DNA of 64,000 bases, taken from the NCBI GenBank assembly GCA_035628595.1, contig DASPJN010000017.1, positions 1 through 64,000 on the forward strand, given 5' to 3'. Below, piece after piece: positions 45,169 to 54,100 of this stretch. Numbering within the stretch: the first letter of the stretch is position 1; every line of letters starts with the position of its first letter. The stretch comes from Chryseosolibacter sp035628595 (lineage in GTDB: Bacteria; Bacteroidota; Bacteroidia; Cytophagales; Cyclobacteriaceae). Made by a program: the position numbers and the translations under genes. The notes under the pieces were generated by a model. It had not been told where the DNA came from and did no database searches. It worked only from the letters and a program-made list of their open reading frames with translations.

Positions 45169-46364
45169 TAAAGAATCACGTTGCGTAATGTGTTAAACTT
45201 CATTTCGGTTTCCTCAAATTCCTCTTCTGGAACCGAGTCAATCGTTACACCTGCGCCCGCGTATAAGATTCCTTTCGTATCAAGTAATTGCATGCAGCGG
45301 AGATTCACAAATAGATGAATGTTGTTGTTAACGTTTACCGGTCCAAGGTAGCCGGCATAAAAAGATCTGTCATATCCTTCGTGCTGTTTCAGAAATTCGG
45401 TAGCAGCCTCTAGGGGCATACCGCATACCGCCGACGTTGGATGAAGCAGCTGTAACATGATGCTTCCAAGTTGCGGAAACCCTGCCGCCTTCATATCCAC
45501 TTTAAAATCTGTTTTCAGATGCATCAGATTTCCGGCTACAACTGTTTTTGGTCCTTGTTCATCATACTCGCGCAGCCGGATTTTCTTAAAACAACTGATA
45601 ATGTAGCGTTCAACCAAAGCTTGTTCTTCGATTTCCTTTTGGGTCCAGGCGATTGACTTGAGGTTAGCGCCTTCGGTGTATGCCTTTGTCCCCGCAAGGG
45701 CCACGGTCTTGAAGATGGTCCCATGCTCAACGGTCACCAGCGTTTCGGGCGTCGCTGTCAGCCAACTTCCGGTGCCCGGAATGCTTACAAAACTTACGAG
45801 TGCATGAGAATAGCGGCCGCAAACTTTTTCGAAGGTCTCGATCACATCAAAGCCTGCGGGCAAATCGACAACGTGCTGGCGTGAAGGCACAACTTTCTCG
45901 AGTGTTCCTTTTTCAATTTCGTTAATACAGCGATTGACAAGATTCAAATAATCAGGACACAGTTTCTTCGTATCGCAGTGAGATGATGCGTACTTTTTCG
46001 GACCAGTGCTCTTTTTCAGGCTTTGAAATTCAGTTTCAAACCAATTTAATGAACGGGCACCGAGTGGGGTCTCATCAACGTTTATTTTTCCGTCCTCGAA
46101 TGAGAAAAGGAAATTCGCAGGTAGAAAGACCGAAGGTCTTGCACGGTCGAACGGTGCGAAGATGAAACCTGTTGGAAGTTCCTCAATAGCATCTTCACTG
46201 CTAAGGTGACGGTGCTGATTCGCGATCAGAAAGTATTTTGTCGGCGATTCGGGTAGACGCCATAGTGCAAACGGGAAATCATTCGCTGTTGCGTAAGAAG
46301 TTAATATTTCCAGGAATTCAGTTTCTGATACCAGATTTCTGGAAACCGAAGTTATACTATTCAT
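45168..46364 (-). CDS. menF: Isochorismate synthase
   Basis: This 398-residue chorismate-binding enzyme has KVVPSRQHVVD, TPETLVTVEHG, the C-terminal HPTSAVCGMPLEAATEFL with HEGYDRSFYAGYLGPVN, and the acidic metal residues near the end (EFEETEMKF). It converts chorismate to isochorismate for menaquinone, judged by linkage to menD. Salicylate or siderophore use is unlikely given this context. It starts 7 bp after the thioesterase. Confidence 0.93.
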   Translation of the reverse strand: MNSITSVSRNLVSETEFLEILTSYATANDFPFALWRLPESPTKYFLIANQHRHLSSEDAIEELPTGFIFAPFDRARPSVFLPANFLFSFEDGKINVDETPLGARSLNWFETEFQSLKKSTGPKKYASSHCDTKKLCPDYLNLVNRCINEIEKGTLEKVVPSRQHVVDLPAGFDVIETFEKVCGRYSHALVSFVSIPGTGSWLTATPETLVTVEHGTIFKTVALAGTKAYTEGANLKSIAWTQKEIEEQALVERYIISCFKKIRLREYDEQGPKTVVAGNLMHLKTDFKVDMKAAGFPQLGSIMLQLLHPTSAVCGMPLEAATEFLKQHEGYDRSFYAGYLGPVNVNNNIHLFVNLRCMQLLDTKGILYAGAGVTIDSVPEEEFEETEMKFNTLRNVIL

Positions 46365-46371
46365 TCTTCAC

Positions 46372-46800
46372 TTATTTCGTTCTATCAATTACAGCCATCG
46401 TAATGCGGCTGATACAAACAAGTTCATCCTGCGAATTTGTAATGCGGATTTCCCAGACTTGTGTCCGCTTACCGATATGCAGCGGTTTTGCAATGCCTTT
46501 CACAAAACCATCTTTTACCCCTTTCACATGATTGGCGTTGATGTCGAGACCCACGCAATACTCTTTGGTTATATCTACGCAGCACATCGCACCAACACTG
46601 CCCATTGTTTCCGCAAGCGCAACGGAAGCGCCACCGTGCAATAATCCAAAGGGTTGTCGTGTTCTTTCGTCTACCGGCATTCTGGCCACGAGGTAGTCAT
46701 CACCGACTTCGGTAAACTCGATGCCAATGAGATCCGAAAGTGTGTTTCGCGAAAGTTTGTTCAGGTCTTCGGTTGTAATCGTTTGTGTGAATATTGACAT
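46372..46800 (-). CDS. Hotdog-fold thioesterase, probable DHNA-CoA thioesterase
   Basis: This PaaI/YdiI-type thioesterase has 142 residues from the ATG at 46800. A TTG 12 codons upstream (46836) also opens the frame but is less likely. The hotdog core reads PFGLLHGGASVALAETMGSVGA, with the conserved Gln/His-Gly-Gly region and the catalytic Glu. It is first in the menaquinone operon, so hydrolysis of 1,4-dihydroxy-2-naphthoyl-CoA (MenI function) is the likely role. General acyl-CoA thioesterase activity cannot be excluded. Confidence 0.85.
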   Translation of the reverse strand: MSIFTQTITTEDLNKLSRNTLSDLIGIEFTEVGDDYLVARMPVDERTRQPFGLLHGGASVALAETMGSVGAMCCVDITKEYCVGLDINANHVKGVKDGFVKGIAKPLHIGKRTQVWEIRITNSQDELVCISRITMAVIDRTK

Positions 46801-46845
46801 CTCGTCCGGTTCTGTTTGCTGACTGGCCTGAACCAACTATTTAGT

Positions 46846-46853
46846 TATTTTTG
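46846..46853 (+). promoter_or_regulatory. Candidate Bacteroidota -7 element for the histidine-phosphatase gene
   Basis: TATTTTTG matches TAnnTTTG exactly, 64 bp before the TTG start at 46918. No TTG occurs 17-23 bp upstream; the nearest (46816-46818) is 27 bp away, so the -33 part is weak. Confidence 0.35.
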
Positions 46854-46917
46854 CGCTGCCTTTTCAGGGAACGGGGCTCTGCTTTACCGTGTCAGGAGGG
46901 CCTAAAATTAATCAAAA

Positions 46918-47538
46918 TTGACCACTAAAAAAGTTTACCTCATCCGGCACGGCCAGACCGATTTTAACCTAAGAAATATTGTTCAGGGCAGTGGGGTAGA
47001 CACCGATCTAAATGATCGTGGCCGCCAACAGGCACAGGCATTTTTCGATACATATAAGCATGTGCCGTTTGATAAGATTTACACGTCGGTATTGAAACGC
47101 AGTAAACAATCCGTTAAACAATTCATCGACATAGGAATTCCCCACGATGCACTGGTGGGGCTAAATGAAATCAGTTGGGGAACCAAAGAAGGGCAACGCG
47201 TAACCATCGAAGAAGATGCTTACTATCATCACATGCTTAACGAATGGCGCCGAGGCCTTACCAGTATGCGTATTGATGGAGGTGAGAGTCCTGACGATGT
47301 ACTCGTAAGAATGAAGCCAGCAGTCGACTACATCATGAAGAATGATAGTGAAAAGACAATTCTCATTTGTATGCACGGAAGGGCCATCAGGATCCTGTTG
47401 TGTTTGCTGCTCAATTATCCGCTGAAAAGCATGGACTTATTCGATCACGCGAACCTTTGTCTTTATGTTCTTAACTATACTGGGTCATTTTTCAATGTCG
47501 AACGGTACAATGACAGAGATCACTTGCGTTTGATCTGA
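46918..47538 (+). CDS. Histidine phosphatase family protein
   Basis: This 206-residue enzyme starts with TTG. The phosphoglycerate-mutase-like signature YLIRHGQTDFN contains H11; R62 lies in the YTSVLKRSKQS region; the second catalytic histidine is in CMHGRAIRI near residue 150. The substrate is unknown; such enzymes act on small phospho-compounds. It is divergent from the menaquinone operon and overlaps the convergent TPR gene by 19 bp. Family assignment is strong, function is not. Confidence 0.88.
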   Translation: MTTKKVYLIRHGQTDFNLRNIVQGSGVDTDLNDRGRQQAQAFFDTYKHVPFDKIYTSVLKRSKQSVKQFIDIGIPHDALVGLNEISWGTKEGQRVTIEEDAYYHHMLNEWRRGLTSMRIDGGESPDDVLVRMKPAVDYIMKNDSEKTILICMHGRAIRILLCLLLNYPLKSMDLFDHANLCLYVLNYTGSFFNVERYNDRDHLRLI

Positions 47539-48989
47539 TCCAGCGCAGATCGGGCCTTGCTGTCAATGCTGTTTTTATAAGCATGTTTTCGATAGGCGAT
47601 AGCTTTTTCAAAATATCTTACCGCCACAGTTTCATTTCCTTCTCCCAGGTAAATGTATCCCAGTTGCAAACTCGCGTTCGGCGCAAAGTACCAGGTTTCA
47701 TCGCCAGCCTCGGAGATTGTTTTTTCATACAGTTGTTTCGATTCGTCAGACTTACCCTGTTTATGGGCTAGGCGCGCTTTGCGATAATGGTATTCGACCC
47801 GATCATGCTTGGTCGCAAAATCATTGGCAGCGTACTGATCAATGACGTCGCGCGCTTTGTCGTAATAGCCTCCATCTGTAAAATATCGGATTTTTGAAAG
47901 CGGTATGTTTGGTAATTCCGTCTGGGCCATTGCTCTAGCCGCAAACCGGTCAGCTTCAGTGTTTTCAATACCCGCTGTTTGCGCAACCTCAAATTGTTTC
48001 AATGCCTCTTCGCGGTTACCAGCCAGGTAATGACAGACAGCGATTTTATAATTTGAATCCTTGATATAATTGTTTCCCTTGTAGCGGCGCAGGAAATTTT
48101 CATATGCATTGATCGCCGCTGAATAATCGCCTTTGTGGAGTAACACTTCTCCATGAAGGTAATGTCGATAATGTAACGGTAAGCCATTTGTAATGTCTGC
48201 ATGCTGGTCGAGCCATTTTTCAGCTTGTTCACTTTCGAAATTCTTTACCGCAATTGATGAAGCTAAGAACAACAGAAGCTTGTGCTTCGGATGTGAAGAA
48301 AGTAACAACGAAATTTCAGGCATGGCCTTTTCAGGTTGCTGGAAAATAAAACCTTTGAGCAAGGCAAGCAGGAGCTTGGCTTCAAAGGCCATGGGAGAAT
48401 CCGTTTCGCTGATGCGCCTGAGATCCGCCAATCCCGCTTCCACCGATCCCTGCATGCCAAACAATGAAAGTATCCAACTGTATTTGTCGGGAACGGAGCC
48501 GATCATGATCTGTAGTAAGCCCGATGTTTTTCTAATTGGTAAGAAGTCAGGGTATTCTTTTTTGCATGATTCAGCAATTCGGTAAGCTTTTCGCAAAGTC
48601 ATCGCCGCATCAAATTCATGCCCGAATTTCAGGTAAACGAATGCCCAGTGAAGATGAATTTCAGCCTGGAGAAAAATGTCTTCGGCCGAAACGTACTTTT
48701 GTCTTTTTTCCTGTCTCTCAAAGAAATGCTTTTCATACAAATTGAAAAGGTCATCACGTTCGGTTACAAGCAATTCAATTGTTTCGGCGAGCGAAGTGAT
48801 GTACAGGTCGACAGGCAGCTGCGTTCCGACAAGCGTCTTCGCACTTTCGGTATCTAAGCGGAACGCAAGTTCATACGCCTGCGCCTGGCGCACGGTGAAC
48901 GTTAAGTTTTGCGCACTGGCGTGCTGAGAAAAAAAAAGACAAGCAATGATGCCTGTCTTTTTTATGATATCAAAAATCAGATTATTCAA
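47520..48989 (-). CDS. Exported TPR-repeat protein
   Basis: This protein has about 489 residues from a TTG at 48989. The open frame reaches 49073, but a start there would overlap the upstream gene by 92 bp. The signal peptide is clear (KKTGIIACLFFSQHASAQN). TPR-like helical pairs cover most of the mature protein, for example AFVYLKFGHEFDAAMTLRKA, HYLHGEVLLHKGDYSAAINA and AVRYFEKAIAYRKHAYKN. It probably serves as a periplasmic scaffold. The start is uncertain because no ATG precedes the signal peptide at a good distance. A terminator-like hairpin is embedded in the signal-peptide codons (48929-48963). The tail overlaps the convergent phosphatase. Confidence 0.82.
   Translation of the reverse strand: MNNLIFDIIKKTGIIACLFFSQHASAQNLTFTVRQAQAYELAFRLDTESAKTLVGTQLPVDLYITSLAETIELLVTERDDLFNLYEKHFFERQEKRQKYVSAEDIFLQAEIHLHWAFVYLKFGHEFDAAMTLRKAYRIAESCKKEYPDFLPIRKTSGLLQIMIGSVPDKYSWILSLFGMQGSVEAGLADLRRISETDSPMAFEAKLLLALLKGFIFQQPEKAMPEISLLLSSHPKHKLLLFLASSIAVKNFESEQAEKWLDQHADITNGLPLHYRHYLHGEVLLHKGDYSAAINAYENFLRRYKGNNYIKDSNYKIAVCHYLAGNREEALKQFEVAQTAGIENTEADRFAARAMAQTELPNIPLSKIRYFTDGGYYDKARDVIDQYAANDFATKHDRVEYHYRKARLAHKQGKSDESKQLYEKTISEAGDETWYFAPNASLQLGYIYLGEGNETVAVRYFEKAIAYRKHAYKNSIDSKARSALDQIKRK
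48929..48963 (-). terminator. Terminator-like hairpin inside the TPR gene's signal-peptide codons
   Basis: On the minus strand AAAAAAGACAGGCA (complement of 48950-48963) pairs with TGCTTGTCTTTTTT (complement of 48932-48945) with one G-U pair and a four-base loop. The T-run continues to 48929. It lies just after the stop of the coiled-coil gene at 48982, yet inside the next gene's frame. Confidence 0.6.
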
Positions 48990-49785
48990 CTTTCTTTCTG
49001 CGTGAAGGCGCAGGAACGGGAGCTTTGTTTGCTTTTGGCTTATCACCTTCATCCAATGAATCCAGGTCAACATCAGCTAAGATACGACCAGAGTGCTCAT
49101 CAATCACAATCTTTTTCTTCTCACGGATCTCAGCAATTTTTTGCGGAGGGATTACAATGTTACAACCTTCGGCTGCACCACGTACCACGCGTACAACAGC
49201 AAGACCATTTGAAAGGCTTCCACGAAGTCTTTCGTAATATTTCAAAAGCTTGTCTTCAATCTTTTTTGTTGCTTTTTCACGTTCGCCAAGAAGTTTTCTT
49301 TCTTCTTCTTCGCTTTCGGACATGATGCCCTGGAGTTCGTCCTTTTTGTTTTGGAGATGTTCGCTGCGCTCAGCAATCAGTGTATTGGTCTTTTCGATCT
49401 CGTCCTTTTTCGCCTGGATCTGGTCCTTTGCCTCTTTCGTCTTCTTCTCGCAAATCTGAATTTCAAGTTCCTGTAGCTCTACTTCCTTCGTGATGGCATC
49501 AAATTCACGGTTGTTTCTCACATTTTTCTGCTGCTCCGAGTACTTCTTAATCAGTTTCTCCGCTTCCTTAACCCCTTCTTTGTTCTTTTTAATTGCGTCT
49601 TCGAAGTCCTTCAATTCTGCTTCGTATCGGTTCTGGCGCGTCTTGTATCCCTCAATCTCGTCTTCCAAGTCCTGCACTTCATCGGGCAGGTCGCCTCTCA
49701 GTTTCTTTAGTTCGTCAATCTTTGAGTCAATGGACTGGAGTTTTACTAGTGCTTCGAGTTTTTGTGCAACTGATTGATTTTCCAT
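48982..49785 (-). CDS. Coiled-coil protein of the C4-type zinc-ribbon family with lost zinc ligands
   Basis: This 267-residue protein consists of a long antiparallel coiled coil (about 8-175) followed by the family C-terminal domain with GAAEGCNIVIPPQKIAEIREKK (shown in part) and DEHSGRILADVD. The usual domain carries two CxxC pairs (CxxC..IPPQ..C..CGRIL). Here only one Cys remains and the second pair reads EHSG, so zinc cannot be bound as normal. A basic tail (PAPSRRKKVE) ends the protein. The family (CT398/Hp0958-like) includes FlgZ/RpoN chaperones in flagellated bacteria; its role in Bacteroidota is unknown. It is downstream of the NIF3 gene by 3 bp. Confidence 0.85.
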   Translation of the reverse strand: MENQSVAQKLEALVKLQSIDSKIDELKKLRGDLPDEVQDLEDEIEGYKTRQNRYEAELKDFEDAIKKNKEGVKEAEKLIKKYSEQQKNVRNNREFDAITKEVELQELEIQICEKKTKEAKDQIQAKKDEIEKTNTLIAERSEHLQNKKDELQGIMSESEEEERKLLGEREKATKKIEDKLLKYYERLRGSLSNGLAVVRVVRGAAEGCNIVIPPQKIAEIREKKKIVIDEHSGRILADVDLDSLDEGDKPKANKAPVPAPSRRKKVE

Positions 49786-49788
49786 TAT

Positions 49789-50886
49789 TTACAGGTAACT
49801 TATTGGATTCGTGAGAGTACTTGAAAAATAGATCGCAAAAGTAGGAAATTTTTTTATCAAAACCTCCTTTAATAGGTCTTTCGTATAAACCTCGCTTTCG
49901 TAATGCCCGATGTCGGCAATAATAATTCGTCCTTCCGCATCAAAAAACTCATGATATTTAAAGTCGGCGGTAATGTAAACCTGTGCTCCTGAGCTAATTG
50001 CGTCTCGCAACAAGAAACTTCCGGACCCACCGCAAACCGCGACTTTTGTCACCAACCGGTCGACCAGATGTGTGTGGCGAATCATTGCCAAACCCATGCT
50101 GTTTTTCAAATGATGCAGAAAGGAAATCGGCTCCATCGGCGATTCCAAAACACCAACCATTCCTGATCCAACTTCCTGATTATCATTGGATAATTGAGTC
50201 AGATAATAGGCCACCTCCTCGTACGGATGGGATTTTCGCAGTGCGCTCATGACCCGCGATTCCAGGTGATTTGGAAAAATGACTTCCACACGGTTTTCAC
50301 GCACTTCTTCGGCTTTTCCGGGCGTTCCAATATGAGGATCCGACGTAAAGTCAGGTTTAAATGAACCGATACCCTCAACACGAAAACTGCAATTGCTATA
50401 TTTTCCTATTTGACCGGCACCGGCATCGTGAATCTCCTGAAGTACTTTTTCAGTATCCTTTACAGGGATAAATGTTACCAACTTGGTCAATAATCCCTTT
50501 TTAGGCACCATAACTTCGAGATTCTTCAAGCCGAGCTTTTCACAGATTTTCCTGTTGACGCCGGTGTGCACGTTGTCGAGATTCGTGTGTATGGCATAAA
50601 TAGCAATGTTATTCTGGATTGCTTTGATGATCGTGCGTTCAACATAGTTGCTTCCGGTAAGCTTTTTTAGACCTTTAAAGATTATCGGGTGATGCGCGAC
50701 GATGAGGTTTGCTTTTGAACGGATTGCTTCGTCGACAACGGCTTCCGTACAGTCAAGCGTTACAACAATTCCGGCAACCTCCCATGATTGATCGCCTGTT
50801 AGTAGTCCCGAATTATCATAGGATTCTTGATACTGTTTGGGCGCAAATGCTTCAAGGAATTCAATGACTTCGTGAATTTTGCTCAT
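49789..50886 (-). CDS. NIF3-like dinuclear metal-center protein
   Basis: This 365-residue NIF3/YbgI/YqfO protein has IVAHHPIIFKGLKKL (metal-binding His pair), AIYAIHTNLDNVHTGVN, and the C-terminal ADIGHYESE. The central YqfO-type insertion domain (about 125-230) is present, giving the long form. VCGGSGSFLLRDAISSGA is intact. The family is sometimes labelled GTP cyclohydrolase I type 2; biochemical function remains uncertain. It is grouped with the coiled-coil family gene downstream, a pairing widely seen in bacteria. Confidence 0.93.
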   Translation of the reverse strand: MSKIHEVIEFLEAFAPKQYQESYDNSGLLTGDQSWEVAGIVVTLDCTEAVVDEAIRSKANLIVAHHPIIFKGLKKLTGSNYVERTIIKAIQNNIAIYAIHTNLDNVHTGVNRKICEKLGLKNLEVMVPKKGLLTKLVTFIPVKDTEKVLQEIHDAGAGQIGKYSNCSFRVEGIGSFKPDFTSDPHIGTPGKAEEVRENRVEVIFPNHLESRVMSALRKSHPYEEVAYYLTQLSNDNQEVGSGMVGVLESPMEPISFLHHLKNSMGLAMIRHTHLVDRLVTKVAVCGGSGSFLLRDAISSGAQVYITADFKYHEFFDAEGRIIIADIGHYESEVYTKDLLKEVLIKKFPTFAIYFSSTLTNPISYL

Positions 50887-50944
50887 GATGCAATTTAGCG
50901 CATTTCGGTAATCACGCCAGCGCAGAAGGTTCTGACATAAATGG

Positions 50945-50973
50945 TTGGAGTTGGCGTTAATATTTTATTTTTG
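50945..50973 (+). promoter_or_regulatory. Bacteroidota-type promoter of lpxK
   Basis: A TTG at 50945-50947 is followed after 18 bp by TATTTTTG at 50966-50973, a match to TTG-N(17-23)-TAnnTTTG. The ATG at 50982 is only 8 bp downstream, so the transcript would have almost no leader. Confidence 0.5.
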
Positions 50974-50981
50974 CAAGTCGC

Positions 50982-52007
50982 ATGAGATTTTTGCTCTACC
51001 CTTTTGCTCTCCTTTACGATGTCGTTACGTCGGTGCGCAACCGCTTGTATGACCTTGGCTATAAACCATCTGCGACCTTTGACATTCCGTTGATTTCAAT
51101 AGGCAATCTATCTGTTGGAGGGACGGGAAAGACACCGATGGTAGAGTACATGGTTCGAACATTACGCAACCAGCACAACGTAGCAACCCTCAGCAGAGGT
51201 TACGGACGTAAAACAAAAGGATTTCGTGTGGTAAGCGGTCAGGACACCGCTGAAACTGTTGGCGATGAACCTTTACAGGTGTATCGGAAATTCGATGGTA
51301 AGATACCTGTGTTCGTAGGTGAGGAGAGAGCACTTGCGATATCACTTTTAATTCACGATAAACCCGAAGTTGAAGTAATAATACTGGACGATGCATTCCA
51401 ACACCGGAAGGTGAGGCCATCCTTCCAGGTTTTGCTCACGGAATTTGATCGGCCATTCTTTCAGGACTTCCTCTTACCTGTAGGACGATTGAGGGAATCC
51501 CGGGAAGGTGCAGATCGCGCCGATGCTATTATTGTTACTAAGTCGCCGGATCATGTGAGCGATGATGAATTGCTTGAGTTTGAAAAAGCCGTTCGTCAAT
51601 ACGCCGACAAGCCTGTTTTCTTCACGACCATCCGCTACGGTTTACCGGTTGCGATTGAAGCTAGTCAGGCGTTTCATGACAAGGTTGTATTGGTTTCAGG
51701 AGTCGCGAATGAAAAACCGTTTGACTCCTACGCGCGCACCCATTTTCAGGTTGTACGGCATATAGTATTCAACGATCACCACATTTATTCAAAAAAAGAA
51801 GTTTCAGAAATTGCCGCTTTTGCGCGAAAGGAAAATGCTGTCGTGCTGACAACGGAAAAGGATGCAGCAAAACTATCTCAACCGGAGTTTATAGCAGCTT
51901 TACAGGATGTTCCTGGTTTTTACCTTCCCATTGAAACTGTTTTCATAAAAGGCGGCGAGGAATTTGATGAAATGATCTTGAACATTATACCGCGAACGGC
52001 AAGCTAA
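50982..52007 (+). CDS. lpxK: Tetraacyldisaccharide 4'-kinase
   Basis: This 341-residue LpxK phosphorylates the 4' position of the lipid A precursor at the inner membrane. A short hydrophobic N-terminus (residues 1-16), the P-loop SIGNLSVGGTGKTPMVEYM, the LSRGYGR and DEPLQVYRKF blocks and ILDDAFQHRKV (catalytic Asp) are all present. It confirms a Gram-negative envelope with lipid A. The gene starts 8 bp after a likely promoter and is followed by the porin gene. Confidence 0.95.
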   Translation: MRFLLYPFALLYDVVTSVRNRLYDLGYKPSATFDIPLISIGNLSVGGTGKTPMVEYMVRTLRNQHNVATLSRGYGRKTKGFRVVSGQDTAETVGDEPLQVYRKFDGKIPVFVGEERALAISLLIHDKPEVEVIILDDAFQHRKVRPSFQVLLTEFDRPFFQDFLLPVGRLRESREGADRADAIIVTKSPDHVSDDELLEFEKAVRQYADKPVFFTTIRYGLPVAIEASQAFHDKVVLVSGVANEKPFDSYARTHFQVVRHIVFNDHHIYSKKEVSEIAAFARKENAVVLTTEKDAAKLSQPEFIAALQDVPGFYLPIETVFIKGGEEFDEMILNIIPRTAS

Positions 52008-52046
52008 AAAATTCCTGTATTCCTGTGTATCCCCAATCCGATCTTC

Positions 52047-52054
52047 TATTTTTG
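52047..52054 (+). promoter_or_regulatory. Candidate -7 element within the upstream part of the porin frame
   Basis: TATTTTTG matches the Bacteroidota consensus. It lies 9 bp upstream of the GTG at 52064, arguing that translation starts there and not at the frame's first GTG (52025). Confidence 0.4.
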
Positions 52055-52063
52055 CGCGTGCTT

Positions 52064-54094
52064 GTGAGAAATTTCTTTATCCTGACGTTTGTACTTACTC
52101 TATGCGTTGAACAGGCTAGCGCGCAGAGGGGCCAGTTGCCGGAAATTCGAAGACCGGAAAGTCAAATTCAACAGCCTCGAAACGATGACCGGCCTATAGG
52201 GAAGGGATCAAGAATACTAGACGACACAACAAAGCAGGTGTATGGGCCGACAACGTCGAGGTACTATTACGAGGACGACGTTTTTTATAACAGGCCGGTT
52301 ATTCACCCGATAGACACGGTCATCCAAAACTTTCATAGATTCGACTATGTGCAGCGATTTAATTATCGTTACCAGGATCTGGGTGTCATCGGTTCCGCTA
52401 TCCGTCCGGTCTTTTATCAATCGCCGGAGGTCATCGGCGTCCGGTCCGGCTTCGACGTGTATGATCTTTACTGGAACGCTGATCGACTAAAATATTTCGA
52501 CACAAAGTCGCCATACTCGAAAATGAAACTGGTACTTGGCGGTGTGGGGCGCTCATTCACGCAGGCTACCTTTAGCAGGAATATTAATTCACGTTGGAAT
52601 TTTGGTATCAACTATCGCGGGTTGTATATCGATAAGCAGGTACCGATAAGAAGCGGAAAGAATGATCGCCATACCAGGAGCAATTACTATGATTTTTTCA
52701 CTTCATTTTACACGAAAGACAGTACGTACCGCGTATTCGCAAATTATCGGAGAATGTTTCATCGCGCAGAAGAAACCGGTGGTGTTCGGTTTACAAATCC
52801 CGGCGACAGCACATTCAAAAATTACTTCGATGAAAACGTAAAGGTGTGGTTGTCGCAGGCCGAGAGCAACGATCTTCGATCGAATTTCCATTTCAGTCAC
52901 CAGTTTCAGCTAGGGCGCGCGTTGCAGATTTACCATATTTTCGACCGGTATCGTCAAAAGGCGCGGTTTCAGGACCGGTACAATGCTGATCGCGATTTTT
53001 TTAATGGAGCAATTAATCTACGCGGCGATACCACCTGGGATAACAGTAAGTTCAAAACCGTGCGGAACGAGGTTGGGATTAAGGGTAATCTCCTGAAATT
53101 ATTCTACAACGGATATTATGCAATTCGCCACTACGAGATGTGGTATTCCACACCGACGACGAATACAATGAAGATTCCATCGGAGGGTGACGAGAGTTAT
53201 CTGGGAGGAAGAATAGAGCTTTGGCTTGATTCAATAGGCGTGATCAATGGTTGGACAGAGGTTAACGATCGCGGTGATTTTCGCATCGAGGGGAATATTG
53301 TAAGCCCGTGGTTTGAAGCGTCGGCGAAACAATTGCTTTATCAGCCAGGATTTCAGGATCAGTATTATGTTGGAACCCACCACTCGTGGAGCCGTAACTT
53401 CGCCCAGATCCAAAGTACCGAGCTAAGTGGGAAACTTCACTACCGGTCAAAGGTAATTCAGCTTTCACCGGGTGTTAAATTTCAACGACTCAGAAATTAC
53501 GTGTATTACGATTCTATTGGTTTCAACGAACAATGGTTTTCGAATCCATATTATGCGCCGGAATATATCAATTTTCAACTTGACGGGTTTGATGGGCAAA
53601 GAAGGGTTGGTGTTCTACCAGTTCAGTCATCAGGCAATCAGATCATTGTTTCACCTGAGATATACTTTTCACTTACATTTTTCCGCCATTTTCATCTGAC
53701 CGCAAACGGTGTTTACACGCGGCTATTTAAGAATGATGATGATGCCATTCGTGTTCCCGAACTGCTTGCAACAACGCAGCTTTCTTATTCGAGCATTCAT
53801 TTCAACGGAAACCTGGATATTCAAACCGGTGTCGAGGTTCATTGGAGATCGGCTTATCTGGCACCCGGCTACGATCCGGCTATCAGACAATTCTACAATC
53901 AGGACACTTTTGAAGTGAATGAGTATCCGCTGTTTGATGCATTTGTAAATGCAAGGATCAAACGAGCCCGGATCTTTTTGAAGTGGCATAACTTCACCCA
54001 GGCGTTTACACAAACAGGATACTTTGCGACTCCCCGGTATCCAGGGCAACGTAACGTTATGGATTTCGGTTTTGACTGGTCGTTTTACGATTAA
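52064..54094 (+). CDS. Putative outer-membrane porin (Bacteroidota type)
   Basis: This protein has 676 residues from the GTG at 52064; the frame opens at 52025, but a -7 promoter element sits between. The signal peptide RNFFILTFVLTLCVEQASAQ is followed by a polar linker and a beta-barrel with alternating aromatic residues (FNYRYQDLG, FGINYRGLYIDKQ, FHFSHQFQLGRALQIYHIF), ending in an aromatic C-terminal strand (MDFGFDWSFYD). It matches the large Bacteroidota putative porin family. The transported solute is unknown. It follows lpxK by about 57 bp, with miaE 6 bp downstream. Confidence 0.85.
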   Translation: MRNFFILTFVLTLCVEQASAQRGQLPEIRRPESQIQQPRNDDRPIGKGSRILDDTTKQVYGPTTSRYYYEDDVFYNRPVIHPIDTVIQNFHRFDYVQRFNYRYQDLGVIGSAIRPVFYQSPEVIGVRSGFDVYDLYWNADRLKYFDTKSPYSKMKLVLGGVGRSFTQATFSRNINSRWNFGINYRGLYIDKQVPIRSGKNDRHTRSNYYDFFTSFYTKDSTYRVFANYRRMFHRAEETGGVRFTNPGDSTFKNYFDENVKVWLSQAESNDLRSNFHFSHQFQLGRALQIYHIFDRYRQKARFQDRYNADRDFFNGAINLRGDTTWDNSKFKTVRNEVGIKGNLLKLFYNGYYAIRHYEMWYSTPTTNTMKIPSEGDESYLGGRIELWLDSIGVINGWTEVNDRGDFRIEGNIVSPWFEASAKQLLYQPGFQDQYYVGTHHSWSRNFAQIQSTELSGKLHYRSKVIQLSPGVKFQRLRNYVYYDSIGFNEQWFSNPYYAPEYINFQLDGFDGQRRVGVLPVQSSGNQIIVSPEIYFSLTFFRHFHLTANGVYTRLFKNDDDAIRVPELLATTQLSYSSIHFNGNLDIQTGVEVHWRSAYLAPGYDPAIRQFYNQDTFEVNEYPLFDAFVNARIKRARIFLKWHNFTQAFTQTGYFATPRYPGQRNVMDFGFDWSFYD

Positions 54095-54100
54095 GTTTTC

